A DNA stretch of 64,000 bases from Aeromonas sp. RU39B (GCF_900156095.1 NZ_FTMJ01000012.1:1-64000); one strand, 5' to 3'. Positions 1-8,691 are shown, numbered from the stretch's first letter. Notes: generated by a model not told the origin, from the sequence alone. Program-made: numbers and translations.

Positions 1-183
1 TCCAAGGGTGTGGTTGCTCACGTGGTGGACGAAATCGCCTCTACCGACGACTTCTATCGTATCGGTATGGACGTGGCGCTGAAGACCGGTATGGGTGTGA
101 AGGGTGACATCGTTGTGATGGTCTCCGGTGCTCTGGTACCGAGCGGCACCACCAACACCTCCTCCGTGCACGTGCTGAACTAA
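1..183 (+). CDS. pykF: Pyruvate kinase, C-terminal end (partial)
   Basis: The frame is open from base 1 and stops at TAA 181-183, giving the last 60 residues of pyruvate kinase, the glycolytic enzyme that makes pyruvate and ATP from phosphoenolpyruvate. The end ([19 protein letters not shown], then SSVHVLN) is the conserved allosteric C-domain and matches the type I (PykF) ending rather than PykA. The catalytic barrel lies outside the window. A strong hairpin follows 20 bases after the stop. The family call is firm; the PykF subtype is inferred from this short tail. Confidence 0.93.
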   Translation, partial: SKGVVAHVVDEIASTDDFYRIGMDVALKTGMGVKGDIVVMVSGALVPSGTTNTSSVHVLN

Positions 184-203
184 GCGTCGGCATAGGTGGC
201 GTG

Positions 204-237
204 ACCAGTGAGCCCGGCTTGTGCCGGGCTCACTGGT
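204..237. terminator. Hairpin terminator between pykF and the convergent exonuclease gene
   Basis: A perfect 15-bp stem (204-218 with 223-237) closes a TTGT loop. The T-tract after it is weak, but the hairpin sits exactly between two convergent stops and probably serves both directions. Confidence 0.75.
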
Positions 238-250
238 TTATGATATTGAC

Positions 251-952
251 TCAGCGCCACCAGTGGCGCAGGGGTTGCAGGTCGGGGCCGCAGCGGTGGG
301 CTTGCACCAGCAACAGCTCGGCGCAGGCGACGGCGTCGGTCAGGGCGATGTGGGCCGGATAGGCGGGCAGCCCTTGGGCGTCGCGCACTGCAGCCAGGCG
401 CAGGTCGGGTTGCTCAAAGCCCTGTAATCTGGCGTAACGCTTTTCGATATGCAGGGTGTCGAGCCAGAGTTGGGGCAGGGGGGGGAGGCCAAAGCGGTCG
501 GCCAGATAGTGGTCGATAAAGCGGCGCTCGACCGTGCTGCCATGAGCCAGCGCCACCCGGCCGGTCAGCTGGGAAAATAGCTGCATCATGGCGTCATCAA
601 GGCTCACCCCGTTTTGCAGCATCTCCGGCAGGATGTGGTGGATGACGGCGCTGCGCCGATCCAGCTTGTCGCTTTGCACAAACAGATGGCTGGCCTCGTC
701 GAGTCGAATTTGCCCCTGTGCCAGCACCACGCTGCCGATGCTCAGCAGCTGATCGCGCTCGGGATCCAGACCGCTGGTCTCCACATCCAGCGAGAGCAGT
801 GACAAGCCAAAAAGCGGTGTGCTGTCAGAGGGCAGTGGCGCGCCGAGCAGGGTGCGCAGCGCCTCAGGCAGCGCCGGGCGGCGCAGGTAACGCTCGCGCG
901 CGCGCTCGAATCGAAGCCAGCGGCACAGGGTCGGAATCCAGCGTGGCAGCAT
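251..952 (-). CDS. DnaQ-like 3'-5' exonuclease family protein
   Basis: A 233-aa protein of the DEDDh exonuclease superfamily, the fold of the Pol III epsilon proofreading subunit and RNase T. Visible motifs are Exo I (LSLDVETSG, near residue 55), Exo II (ALAHGSTVERRFID, near 135) and Exo III (HIALTDAVACAELL, near 202), so the catalytic Asp, Glu, His and Asp are all present. The N-terminal 45 residues are basic and outside the catalytic fold. The start lies just downstream of the CBS-domain gene's stop (955), so the two genes probably form one operon. The exact substrate, and whether it works with a polymerase, cannot be told. Confidence 0.85.
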   Translation of the reverse strand: MLPRWIPTLCRWLRFERARERYLRRPALPEALRTLLGAPLPSDSTPLFGLSLLSLDVETSGLDPERDQLLSIGSVVLAQGQIRLDEASHLFVQSDKLDRRSAVIHHILPEMLQNGVSLDDAMMQLFSQLTGRVALAHGSTVERRFIDHYLADRFGLPPLPQLWLDTLHIEKRYARLQGFEQPDLRLAAVRDAQGLPAYPAHIALTDAVACAELLLVQAHRCGPDLQPLRHWWR

Positions 953-954
953 GA

Positions 955-2823
955 TTACTCCAGGGTAAAGCGCAGGCGGGCAAACTCCTGCAGCTCGGCA
1001 ATGATACGAAAGGCATCTTTAAGATGCTGCCGCTCGAAGCTGCCAAAGCGGGTAGGATCGATGCGGTTGCTCGGCGTCTGCCCCTGACGCAGCGCCTGAC
1101 ACTGCTCGTTTTGGCGCATCTGCAGCAAAAAGTGATAGGCCCCCAGAATATTGCGATGACTTTCGGTTGAGAGCAGGCCTTGCGCGTTGGCCTGTGCAAA
1201 GCGTGCCTCGGTGCCTTGTTGGTCGGCGCCGGCGCTCAGGCCATAGATGCGGGCCAGATCAACAATCAGGGTCAGTGCATTGCGCTTGATATCGAGGGTT
1301 TTGCTGTTATCACCGCTTTTTTCCAGCACCAGATTTTTAAAGATGCCAAGCGGCGGCGTCACGGTCACGGCCTCGCGGGTCAGCGAGCGGACAAAGGCCG
1401 GGTTGTCACCGATGAGGGTCAGCAAGTGATGCTGCAGCGCAGCGCACAGCTCGCCGTTGCCATAGAGGGGCCGCAGCTCAAGAAACACGCTGGCGTTGAG
1501 CAGCCGGTTGTACTCCGGGTTGCCAATCCACTTGCGGTAATACTCCTGCCACACCGGCAGCGGCTGGCACCACTGGGGTGAGGCGGCCATAAAGCGGCCA
1601 CTGCACAGGGGATAGCCGCAGGCGGCCAGCGCGTTGCAGACATACATGGCCAGATGGCGGAAATAGCCGATATCGGAGTGGGTCGCACTGGGTGAGAGGA
1701 GCAGGGCGTTATCCTGATCCGAGAGCATGTGCACTTCGTTGCGCGCCTGCGAGCCGGCGGCCACCCAGACAAAGTCGCACGGCGGCGGGCCAAAGCAGCC
1801 GATGGCGATCTCGATAAGGCGCCGGGTCATGGCATCCATGATCATCGCCATGATAAGGCCGATGGTATCGCCGCGCACATGACCCTCGACCAGCGCCTCG
1901 AAGATGGCCTGACGCTCCACGGTGAGAGCTGCCAGCTCGTCGACCGAGGCGCAATATTTGATCTTCTCGATATGAAACAGCGCCTGCATCCGGTGATGCT
2001 GCACCAGATGGCTGGTGGTCAGCAGGCCGATGGCGCGCCCTTGCTCGACCACCGGCAGGCTGCGCACGCTGTGCTCCATCATCAGCGCCACGGCCCGCAG
2101 CACCAGATCGTCAGGCGCAATGGTCACCGGTGCCGGGCTCATCACCTCGCTGACCGGGCGCTCGGGGCTGATGCCACCGGCGACTACCCGCAAGGTCACA
2201 TCCCGATCAGTCAGAATGCCGACAATCTTGCCGCCCTCGGTGATGACGGCGGTCGAGGTGCGGTTTGCGTGCAGCATGGCGCGGGTGACCTCACGAATCG
2301 TGGCCGAGGCCTCGGCGCTGGCAATCGTGCCCGTGGCAATGTCACGCACCTGACGCACGAACAATCCCTTCTCTTGATCGCCCCACACCACATTGAGCGC
2401 CGATTGCAGGCGCGCCTGCACCTGGCTGGCAAACAGATTGGCATACTGGGGCGATGCGTCGAGCAAGGTGCGCAGCACGCTGTGTGGCACCTGATAGAGC
2501 AGGGTGTTTTCCAGCGCGGTGACGTTGTAGCAATCGGCTGGATTGCCGGGCGTGCTATCGAGAAAACTAAAGCCAAACAGATCTTCCGGGCCCAGACGTG
2601 CGCGCAATACGCCGCTTTGCTTGCGCTGCTCGAGGGTGCCGCTGCGAATGATGTAGAGAAAACGCTCGGGATCGGCCAAGTCAAACGGCAGGGTATCGCT
2701 CTTGCCAAGAAAGGTAATGCGCACCGCACGGGCGATGGCTTGCTGCATGGCAGAGGGGAGCTTGTCGACCGGATCGACCTTGGCGATGAAATCGAGAATG
2801 TTGGGAAGCAGGGTATCGGGCAT
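955..2823 (-). CDS. Cyclic-nucleotide-binding / CBS / DUF294 nucleotidyltransferase-like signalling protein
   Basis: A 622-aa multidomain protein. The first ~130 residues form a cNMP-binding-like domain (TLPFDLADPERFLYIIRSGTLEQ). They are followed by two CBS motifs (GILTDRDV and AIGLLTTSHL), then a DUF294 nucleotidyltransferase-like domain with VAAGSQARNEVHMLSDQDNA, in which GS and a D-x-D pair are kept, and a helical C-terminal domain. This architecture is common in proteobacteria; it is thought to regulate by nucleotide binding, but the target is unknown. I start at ATG 2823, preceded by CGAGG. A longer frame to 2862 runs through a hairpin and is unlikely. It is probably co-transcribed with the downstream exonuclease gene. 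Confidence 0.88.
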   Translation of the reverse strand: MPDTLLPNILDFIAKVDPVDKLPSAMQQAIARAVRITFLGKSDTLPFDLADPERFLYIIRSGTLEQRKQSGVLRARLGPEDLFGFSFLDSTPGNPADCYNVTALENTLLYQVPHSVLRTLLDASPQYANLFASQVQARLQSALNVVWGDQEKGLFVRQVRDIATGTIASAEASATIREVTRAMLHANRTSTAVITEGGKIVGILTDRDVTLRVVAGGISPERPVSEVMSPAPVTIAPDDLVLRAVALMMEHSVRSLPVVEQGRAIGLLTTSHLVQHHRMQALFHIEKIKYCASVDELAALTVERQAIFEALVEGHVRGDTIGLIMAMIMDAMTRRLIEIAIGCFGPPPCDFVWVAAGSQARNEVHMLSDQDNALLLSPSATHSDIGYFRHLAMYVCNALAACGYPLCSGRFMAASPQWCQPLPVWQEYYRKWIGNPEYNRLLNASVFLELRPLYGNGELCAALQHHLLTLIGDNPAFVRSLTREAVTVTPPLGIFKNLVLEKSGDNSKTLDIKRNALTLIVDLARIYGLSAGADQQGTEARFAQANAQGLLSTESHRNILGAYHFLLQMRQNEQCQALRQGQTPSNRIDPTRFGSFERQHLKDAFRIIAELQEFARLRFTLE

Positions 2824-2838
2824 GAGCGCCTCGCAGAA

Positions 2839-2866
2839 TAACATGCCGGCCAAAGCCGGCATGTTA
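2839..2866 (-). terminator. Intergenic hairpin after ogl
   Basis: A 12-bp perfect stem (2839-2850 with 2855-2866) closes a 4-nt loop just downstream of the ogl stop. The tail is not T-rich, so it may stabilise the mRNA 3' end rather than terminate fully. Confidence 0.5.
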
Positions 2867-2883
2867 ATGGGCTAAGGTCGCGG

Positions 2884-4041
2884 TTATGCCGACGGCAGGG
2901 TCGCCAGATAGAGCGCCGGTTTGCCGTCCACGTCGGAGGTGAACAGAACCTGGCGGTCATCAGGAGTGAACGACGGGTGCGGGTGGGTGATCTGGCGGTT
3001 GCCTTCAAACACCCGCCAAGAGGTGTTGTGGGCGCACAGGCGATAGTGCTCCTGCTTGGCCACATCAAACACATAGAGGAACGGATCGTTTTGGATGGTG
3101 TAGCCGCCAGTGTCTTTCACATCGACCGGGGTGCCCGAGCCGTCACCGACCATCAGGCTGCCATCGAAGTTACTCATCAGGTGCGAGCAGGCCGGCATCG
3201 ACATCACGGCTTCGTCCACCCCGGTGTTCGGGTTGTAACGGCGGATGATGCGATCCTGTTGCCCCTTGAGGTAGGAGACATAGACCATGTAAGAGCCGTC
3301 CGGTACCCAGAATTCGTGGGTGCAGCTTTCACCCGGGGCGTGCTCGCGCACTTTGCGCACGTTGCTGCCATCTTCGTTGACCATCCACATGCGGGCGTTG
3401 ACCAGATCGTGCGGACCTTCGTGGCAGAAGGCGACGGTGTTGTCATCAAACGGACGATAGATGGGGTGGCCGAGCCACTCGCTGGCCTGATGGATCACGC
3501 TGGACTGGCCGCTGGCCAAGTCAACGCGCAGCAGACGGCAGCGCGGGTTGGTGTGGTAGAAGTCGTGGAACTTCTGCCAGTCGTCGAGGGGGAACCAGTC
3601 GCGGCGATCGATCTCGATCCCCACCAGCTTGGTGCAATCGCTGTTGGCCACCCAGGTGCCGTAACCGACCCACTCTTCGGGCACTTGATACACCAAGCGC
3701 TCTTCGAGAGTCTCCAGAGAGACGCAGAGCAGATCGCGCTCGTCTTTAACGTAATAGAGGCAGCTGTCATCGGGGGAGAGGAAACCGCCGAAGGTGTTGT
3801 CACCGGCCCCTTCGGTGATCTGGGTGGCCACACCGCTGGCCAGATCCAGCAGGTAGTAGTTCCAGTGGCCGTCGAACTCACCGGCAAACATCAGCTTGCA
3901 GCCGTCATTGGTAAAGCACTTCTGATAGAAGTAGTTGCGATGGCAGGTCACCTCGGGCGGGGTCAGCCGGCAGACCATGGCGCCGGTGTCGGGATCCTGG
4001 TAGGTGTGGTATTGCAGTTGAACGGTCATCCCTTTGGACAT
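2884..4041 (-). CDS. ogl: Oligogalacturonate lyase, family PL22
   Basis: A 385-aa cytoplasmic lyase that splits short, mostly unsaturated, oligogalacturonides into 5-keto-4-deoxyuronate-type monomers. The N-terminus (DPDTG, then RLTPPEVTCHRNYFYQKCF) and overall length match Dickeya/Yersinia Ogl. The residues described for the Yersinia PL22 structure fall at the same numbers here: catalytic H242 (CTHEF) and the Mn-site residues H287, Q350, H353 and H355. There is no signal peptide. ATG 4041 is preceded by AGGAAG. It diverges from kdgR across a 231-bp region with KdgR-like and CRP-like sites, so repression by KdgR and activation by CRP are likely. Confidence 0.96.
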   Translation of the reverse strand: MSKGMTVQLQYHTYQDPDTGAMVCRLTPPEVTCHRNYFYQKCFTNDGCKLMFAGEFDGHWNYYLLDLASGVATQITEGAGDNTFGGFLSPDDSCLYYVKDERDLLCVSLETLEERLVYQVPEEWVGYGTWVANSDCTKLVGIEIDRRDWFPLDDWQKFHDFYHTNPRCRLLRVDLASGQSSVIHQASEWLGHPIYRPFDDNTVAFCHEGPHDLVNARMWMVNEDGSNVRKVREHAPGESCTHEFWVPDGSYMVYVSYLKGQQDRIIRRYNPNTGVDEAVMSMPACSHLMSNFDGSLMVGDGSGTPVDVKDTGGYTIQNDPFLYVFDVAKQEHYRLCAHNTSWRVFEGNRQITHPHPSFTPDDRQVLFTSDVDGKPALYLATLPSA

Positions 4042-4082
4042 AACTTCCTCACAGGTATTTTTTAGGGCATTTGTTTCATTTT

Positions 4083-4103
4083 ACGGAAACTGCGTTTTAT
4101 TTT
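4083..4103. promoter_or_regulatory. KdgR-like operator upstream of ogl
   Basis: The core GGAAACTGCGTTTTATT fits the RAAACnnYGTTTYATT pattern repeated at the other pectin promoters in this window. It lies about 50 bp before the ogl start. A further right half-site (TTGTTTCATTTTA) is at 4071-4083. KdgR binding is inferred. Confidence 0.72.
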
Positions 4104-4153
4104 TTATGTGGTATATCACTTTTTTGCTTCGAGGAGGCGCTTGAAGCCCGGAA

Positions 4154-4169
4154 TGTGCTTTAGATCACA
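4154..4169. promoter_or_regulatory. CRP-like site in the ogl/kdgR intergenic region
   Basis: TGTGC-N6-TCACA differs from the TGTGA-N6-TCACA consensus at a single position. It lies between the divergent ogl and kdgR genes, where Dickeya pectin genes also use CRP. Confidence 0.7.
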
Positions 4170-4236
4170 ATGTAATAAACACTGATGATTTAAGGCGTGA
4201 CCTGTAACACTGTGCTCAGGGGCAAGTTTCATTTAC

Positions 4237-4257
4237 ACTGAAACGGTAAGTTCATTT
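4237..4257. promoter_or_regulatory. Possible KdgR autoregulatory operator
   Basis: TGAAAC at 4239-4244 and AGTTCATTT at 4249-4257 are spaced like the other boxes but match less well. The site ends 15 bases before the kdgR start, so binding would block kdgR expression. A half-site TTTCATTT also lies at 4227-4234. Confidence 0.45.
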
Positions 4258-4272
4258 TTTCGGGGTGAAACA

Positions 4273-5067
4273 ATGTCAGTACAGGATAACGGGCCGGATT
4301 CGGTCTCGTCCGTGCTAAAAGTGTTCGGTATCTTGCAAGCGTTGGGAGAACAAAAAGAAATCGGCGTGACCGAACTTTCCCAACGTATCATGATGTCCAA
4401 GAGTACCGTTTACCGCTTTTTGCAAACCATGAAGAGCCTGGGTTATGTCACCCAGGAAGGTGAAAGCGACAAGTATGCCTTGAGCCTTCGCCTGTTCGAA
4501 CTCGGTGCCAAGGCGCTGGAGCATCAGGATCTCATCGCCATTGCCGACCTCTACATGCGTCGTCTGGGCAAAGAGACCAAAGAGACCCTGCACTTGGGGG
4601 CGCTCGATGATGACAGCGTCATCTATCTGCACAAGATCGATTCTGAATATAACCTGCGTATGTACTCCCGGGTTGGCCGTCGCCGCCCGATCTACAGTAC
4701 CGGTCTTGGCAAGGTGTTGACGGCGTGGCTTGACGAAAGCGAAGTGCGCGAGCTCTTCTCGCGCGTTGATTTCGTGCCCTTTACCGAGAAGACCCTGCGC
4801 AATATCGACGACTACCTGCAGCATCTGGTGCTGGTACGTGAGCAGGGTTATGCCGAGGATAACGAAGAGATGGAAGCCGGTCTGCGCTGCTTTGCCGTGC
4901 CTATCTACAACCGTCTCGGTCATATCATCGCCGGTCTGTCACTCTCGCTGCCGCTGGTGCGGGTGCAAGAGAGTGAAGTGCCCAAGCTGGTGGCCAAGCT
5001 GCATCAATCGGCGGCTGCCATCTCGGATCAGCTGGGGTATCACAACTACCCGTTCGGGCAGCGCTAA
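4273..5067 (+). CDS. kdgR: IclR-family regulator of pectin degradation, KdgR
   Basis: A 264-aa repressor very similar to enterobacterial KdgR (PDSVSSVLKVFGILQALGE, then ELSQR and MMSKSTVYRFLQTMK). Residues ~10-75 form the winged helix-turn-helix. Residues ~90-255 form the IclR effector domain (LHKIDS, NLRMYSRVGRR, IYSTGLGK). In Dickeya and Escherichia, KdgR is released from DNA by 2-keto-3-deoxygluconate, the intermediate made by KduD here. The gene is divergent to ogl and closed by a good terminator, so it is monocistronic. Its likely targets are the boxes listed at 4083, 6821, 10644, 10849 and 13231. Confidence 0.96.
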   Translation: MSVQDNGPDSVSSVLKVFGILQALGEQKEIGVTELSQRIMMSKSTVYRFLQTMKSLGYVTQEGESDKYALSLRLFELGAKALEHQDLIAIADLYMRRLGKETKETLHLGALDDDSVIYLHKIDSEYNLRMYSRVGRRRPIYSTGLGKVLTAWLDESEVRELFSRVDFVPFTEKTLRNIDDYLQHLVLVREQGYAEDNEEMEAGLRCFAVPIYNRLGHIIAGLSLSLPLVRVQESEVPKLVAKLHQSAAAISDQLGYHNYPFGQR

Positions 5068-5087
5068 GCCAGGCAGCACCTCATAGC

Positions 5088-5116
5088 AAACCGGCCCACT
5101 CTGGGCCGGTTTTTTT
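5088..5116 (+). terminator. Rho-independent terminator of kdgR
   Basis: An 11-bp stem (5088-5098 with 5102-5112) with a 3-nt loop is followed by a run of T to 5116. Confidence 0.9.
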
Positions 5117-5125
5117 ACATCTGCG

Positions 5126-5638
5126 TTAAAGCGAACGGGCAGGGCGCTGCAAGCGAAACAGGGTATAGAGGTTGATCAGCACAAAGGTGCCCTCTTGCAG
5201 TGCGCCGCCGAGCGACCCGGCCCACAGGTTATGGATAAGCCACATGACGCTGCCGGCCAGCATACAGAGCCGCAGTCGCAGGCCGGAAAAGAGGAACAGG
5301 CCAAGCGTGCCGGCGCTGGTGCCAAAGACGGTGAGCCACTCGATGGGGTGGTTGATGGCCGGAACGCTCATCAGCCAGATCAGGGCGATAAAGAACCACA
5401 TCACCAGCGGTTGTCGGTAGTAGCCCGATATCCAGGTTCGCAGGCTACTGATAAGGCAGCTGATGGCGGCAGCCTGCGCCCCCAGCATAAAAAAGTGCAG
5501 GCAGATAAGCAGGCTCGAGGCCGCCAGTTGCCAGCGCAGGCGATCATCGCGGGTTTGCAAAAAGGCGGCAATGCCGGCGCCGTAGGCAAGCAGTCCAATG
5601 GCTTGGGCCAGCTCGTGGTCGGGAAGTGATAAGAGCAT
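5126..5638 (-). CDS. YgjV-like inner-membrane protein
   Basis: A 170-aa hydrophobic protein with about six predicted membrane segments. It resembles the YgjV family (AQAIGLLAYG near the start, then HFFMLGAQAAA and INLYTLFR near the end), whose function is unknown. The open frame extends upstream to 5716, but that part contains the kduD terminator (5655-5678) and overlaps kduD, so I choose ATG 5638. No clear Shine-Dalgarno sequence is seen there. Family assignment is moderate. Confidence 0.62.
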   Translation of the reverse strand: MLLSLPDHELAQAIGLLAYGAGIAAFLQTRDDRLRWQLAASSLLICLHFFMLGAQAAAISCLISSLRTWISGYYRQPLVMWFFIALIWLMSVPAINHPIEWLTVFGTSAGTLGLFLFSGLRLRLCMLAGSVMWLIHNLWAGSLGGALQEGTFVLINLYTLFRLQRPARSL

Positions 5639-5654
5639 AGGGTGTCCGGATACG

Positions 5655-5678
5655 AAAAAAGGGCGTCCGAAGACGCCC
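5655..5678 (-). terminator. Rho-independent terminator of kduD
   Basis: Read on the minus strand, a 7-bp GC stem (5661-5667 with 5672-5678) with a 4-nt loop runs into six T residues (5655-5660), directly after the kduD stop. Confidence 0.88.
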
Positions 5679-5700
5679 AAAGCATACGAGAACGAGTCGC

Positions 5701-6462
5701 TTAGCGAGACAGCCAACCACCGTCAACGGCGATGGTGTAACCGTTGATGTAGTCAGAAGCAGTGGAAGAGAGGAAGACGACCGGGCCCATCAGATCTTCC
5801 GGGGTACCCCAGCGGTTGGCCGGGATACGGCCGAGGATCTCGGCGTTGCGAGCTTCGTCAGCGCGCAGGGCGGCGGTGTTGTTGGTGGCCATGTAGCCCG
5901 GAGCAATGGCGTTGACGTTGACGCCGTGCTTGGCCCATTCGTTGGCCATCAGACGGGTGATACCCATGACGCCGCTCTTGGATGCGGTGTAGGAGGGCAC
6001 ACGGATACCGCCTTGGAAAGAGAGCATGGAGGCGATGTTAACGATCTTGCCGCCGTGACCTTGGGCGATGAACTGGCGAGCAACGGCCTGGGACATGAAG
6101 AAGACGCTCTTGATGTTGATGTTCATCACGTCGTCCCAATCCTTCTCGCTGAAGTTGATTGCATCTTCGCGGCGGATGATACCGGCGTTGTTGACCAGGA
6201 TATCGATCTTGCCGAAGTGGGAGACCGCCTTATCAACCAGACCGGGCAGCTCGTCGGTCTTGCTGACGTCAGCCTTGAGGCTCAGGAAACGGCGGCCGAG
6301 GGCTTCGACCTTGGCGATGGTGTCAACCGGCTCGACGATGTTGATGCCGACGATGTCGCAGCCTGCTTGGGCCAGACCCACGGCCATACCTTGGCCAAGA
6401 CCGGTATCACAACCGGTGACGATAGCAACTTTACCGGCCAGATCGAAGGTGTTCAGAATCAT
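5701..6462 (-). CDS. kduD: 2-dehydro-3-deoxy-D-gluconate 5-dehydrogenase, KduD
   Basis: A 253-aa short-chain dehydrogenase, the same length as E. coli KduD. It reduces 2,5-diketo-3-deoxygluconate (DKII) to 2-keto-3-deoxygluconate with NAD(P)H in the cytoplasm. The nucleotide motif TGCDTGLGQG is at residues 17-25, NNAG at 91-94, and the catalytic set S145, Y158 and K162 is intact. The C-terminal GGWLSR is typical. GAGGTATAAC precedes ATG 6462. The gene is transcribed alone: it has its own terminator downstream and a KdgR-box promoter ~330 bp upstream, which implies a long leader. Confidence 0.96.
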   Translation of the reverse strand: MILNTFDLAGKVAIVTGCDTGLGQGMAVGLAQAGCDIVGINIVEPVDTIAKVEALGRRFLSLKADVSKTDELPGLVDKAVSHFGKIDILVNNAGIIRREDAINFSEKDWDDVMNINIKSVFFMSQAVARQFIAQGHGGKIVNIASMLSFQGGIRVPSYTASKSGVMGITRLMANEWAKHGVNVNAIAPGYMATNNTAALRADEARNAEILGRIPANRWGTPEDLMGPVVFLSSTASDYINGYTIAVDGGWLSR

Positions 6463-6787
6463 GTTATACCTCTTTTCAACTCATGCTGTGGGTAGCAGGG
6501 CAGGATGCCGTTGTTAGCGTCCGTTGGCGTTGTGCCTGCGCCTGATCAGTCTGTCGGCCTGGCTCCATTGCGCGTGGCGATGGGGGCTGTGATGGCCGGT
6601 TTGTGCTGGCCGGGACAATCCCGACCCATGGCACCCGGTGTGGACACGGGCGCCATGAAATCTTGCCGGTGCATTGCACCGCATCTTCGGGGTCAGCCGA
6701 AGGGGCGTTCGCCCTGTTTCATTCGCCGGATCATGGGCTCCTGGTTGCCTGTCGCGTCAGGAGTGTGACTTCCTGCGCGACAAGGTC
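6463..6787 (-). other. Long kduD leader, with a possible short upstream ORF
   Basis: This 325-bp stretch holds no convincing gene in either strand. If the promoter at 6788-6816 is used, it becomes a ~320-nt untranslated leader of kduD. On the minus strand it contains a 13-codon ORF (6693-6734) preceded by AGGAG and followed by GC-rich inverted repeats. Whether these control kduD is unknown. Confidence 0.4.
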
Positions 6788-6841
6788 ACAGTAGCAAACT
6801 GGATTGTTCCAATCAAATAAAAAGAAACGTTGTTTTATTTT
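6788..6841 (-). promoter_or_regulatory. kduD promoter with KdgR operator
   Basis: On the minus strand, TTGATT (6811-6816) and TACTGT (6788-6793) are spaced by 17 bp. Directly upstream, 6821-6841 has the best KdgR-like box of the window (core AGAAACGTTGTTTTATT). The same order, box then TTGATT, is seen before kdgK. Confidence 0.72.
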
Positions 6842-6849
6842 TATGTGAG

Positions 6850-8607
6850 CTACTGCTCTTTTTTGTTTGGTCTGGTGTTTTTGAAGCCTTCACGGCCCTG
6901 ATGCCAGAAGGTGATCCCAAGCATGGATACCGCGCAGGCCATGGCGCCGTGAATAAGCCAGCCTTGCTGCTGCAGGCCGGCAAGACTCAGCACAAAGATG
7001 CCGCCAGCGAGCAAGAGCAGCAGCTTGCCGATAAGGCGGGTCTGCGCCAGCGCCGGTGCCGGGATCTCGTGCGCTGCCAGCGGCCGCAGCAGGTTGCGAT
7101 AGAGCCTTGCCAACTGACGGCGGCGCGCCAGACGGGGACGATGACGGTAGGCCAGCCGGGTTAGCAGGAAGTAGCCGTTGGTCAGCGTCAGGTGGCTGAC
7201 GACGGTGATAAGCAGCTTGCTGTCGGCAAATTCGCGCGGCGTCAGTGCATCGACACCCAGCCAGTGGGCCAGATTCGCTGGCGTGACCAGCAGGGCGATG
7301 GAAAGAGAGACCAGCCCCCCGACCAGCACCGTGCTCCAGCCCGACCAGTCCGGGGTGCGGCGCAGCACGATGGCCCACACGGCGGGAATCGACATGGGCA
7401 GCATCAGCATTGAGCTGATGGTCATCACCACATCAAAGAAGGCGAGGTGCGCCTGGCTCACCATCCAGCAGGCAATCAGGGTGGAGACCGAGCCGTTGAT
7501 AAGGGTGGTAGCGCGGCCAACTTGCAGCAGGTGACTCTCAGCGTGATGGGGACGCTGGTAGAGATTGCGCAGGAATATCCCGGCGTTGCGATTAAGCGCC
7601 GCGCTCATGGGGGCGATGGTGGCTGCCAGCATGGCAGCGAGGATCAGCCCCAGGGTGCCGGCCGGCATCCAGTGCTCGACAAAATAGAGATAGGCCGCGT
7701 TACTGGCCTGACCGCCCAGATGGGCATAGGTGGTGAGTAAATCCACATGACTGCCGGCCGCCACCCAGGGCGGGACGAACCAAAGTGCTGGGCCGATGAT
7801 AAACAGGATGCCTGCAAGCCAAGCCGCCTTTTGCGCTTCACGCGGGGTGCGCACGGTCAAAAAGCGGTAGCAGTTAATCGCATTGTTGGTCGAGAGCACT
7901 TGTTGTATCAGCACGATGCCAATCCAGCCAATCACCAGCGAGCTCCAGCGCGTCTCCTGCCCGAGCCAGAAATTACCGGGGAAGTGCTCAATGATCGGCA
8001 ACACGCCGCCAGCCTGATGCAGGGCGACCATCCCGGTGACCAGGGTGATCACCACGATCAGCACCAGTTGCAGCACGTTGCTGGCGTTAATAGCCCAGGC
8101 GCCGCCACTGGCCGAGAGCAGGGTGATCAGGGTGCCGCAACCGACCAGCACCGGCAGCAGCGGCAGGCGGGTCATGGCCGAGATGATCATAGCCAGACCG
8201 CTGAGCCACACGGCGGCGGTCAGGGTGGAGGTGAAAAATTGCAGCCAGGTGTAGCACTGCTCGGTGCGTTTGCCGTAGCGCAGCGCCATCACTTCCATGG
8301 CCGTTTCGACCCGTAACCGGCGATAGCGCGCCGCCACAAAGCGGCCGGCCAGTAGAAAGCCCAGGGCGTTGCCCCAGAAGATCATCAATACCGGAAAGCC
8401 GTCATGAAACGCCTTGCTGGCCGCGCCGGTGAAGGTCCAGGCGGAGAATTGGGTCATAAAGGCAGTGGCGCCCGCCATCCACCAGGGCATGGCGCCGCCA
8501 CCGTTGATAAATTGGCTGCTGTTGCTGGCGAAACGGCGAAAGCACCATCCGGCCGTGATGACAAACAGCAGGTAGAAAAACAGCACAGTCAGATCAAGGG
8601 TGTGCAT
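6850..8607 (-). CDS. Sodium:solute symporter (SSS family), pectin-locus paralogue 1
   Basis: A 585-aa integral membrane transporter with 13-14 predicted helices and the SSS-family pattern (WWMAGATAFMTQFSAWTFTG, then INCYRFLTV, then MLAATIAPMSAALNRNAGIF). Start ATG 8607 is preceded by AAAGG; a longer frame to 8652 runs into the upstream terminator. It lies downstream of a homologous symporter (8692-10482) in a locus that otherwise lacks an inner-membrane uptake system. It therefore probably imports unsaturated oligogalacturonides or a keto-deoxyuronate with Na+. The substrate is inferred from context only. ToaABC-type symporters of alginate-using vibrios are a comparable case. Confidence 0.85.
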   Translation of the reverse strand: MHTLDLTVLFFYLLFVITAGWCFRRFASNSSQFINGGGAMPWWMAGATAFMTQFSAWTFTGAASKAFHDGFPVLMIFWGNALGFLLAGRFVAARYRRLRVETAMEVMALRYGKRTEQCYTWLQFFTSTLTAAVWLSGLAMIISAMTRLPLLPVLVGCGTLITLLSASGGAWAINASNVLQLVLIVVITLVTGMVALHQAGGVLPIIEHFPGNFWLGQETRWSSLVIGWIGIVLIQQVLSTNNAINCYRFLTVRTPREAQKAAWLAGILFIIGPALWFVPPWVAAGSHVDLLTTYAHLGGQASNAAYLYFVEHWMPAGTLGLILAAMLAATIAPMSAALNRNAGIFLRNLYQRPHHAESHLLQVGRATTLINGSVSTLIACWMVSQAHLAFFDVVMTISSMLMLPMSIPAVWAIVLRRTPDWSGWSTVLVGGLVSLSIALLVTPANLAHWLGVDALTPREFADSKLLITVVSHLTLTNGYFLLTRLAYRHRPRLARRRQLARLYRNLLRPLAAHEIPAPALAQTRLIGKLLLLLAGGIFVLSLAGLQQQGWLIHGAMACAVSMLGITFWHQGREGFKNTRPNKKEQ

Positions 8608-8650
8608 AGAGATGACCTTTGTTGTTATGAGTGGTCGCGTGCAGCAAAGC

Positions 8651-8675
8651 AAAAAGCGCCCCCCGAGGGAGGCGC
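8651..8675 (-). terminator. Terminator between the two symporter genes
   Basis: On the minus strand a 9-bp GC-rich stem (8667-8675 with 8656-8664, one G-U pair) runs into five T residues. It lies in the 84-bp gap between the two symporter genes and probably lowers expression of the second one. Confidence 0.8.
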
Positions 8676-8691
8676 GATATTTAGTGGTCTG

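Noticed and set aside
1729..2841. A 370-codon plus-strand frame
   Set aside because: It lies entirely opposite the CBS/DUF294 gene, which has clear domains; the plus frame has none.
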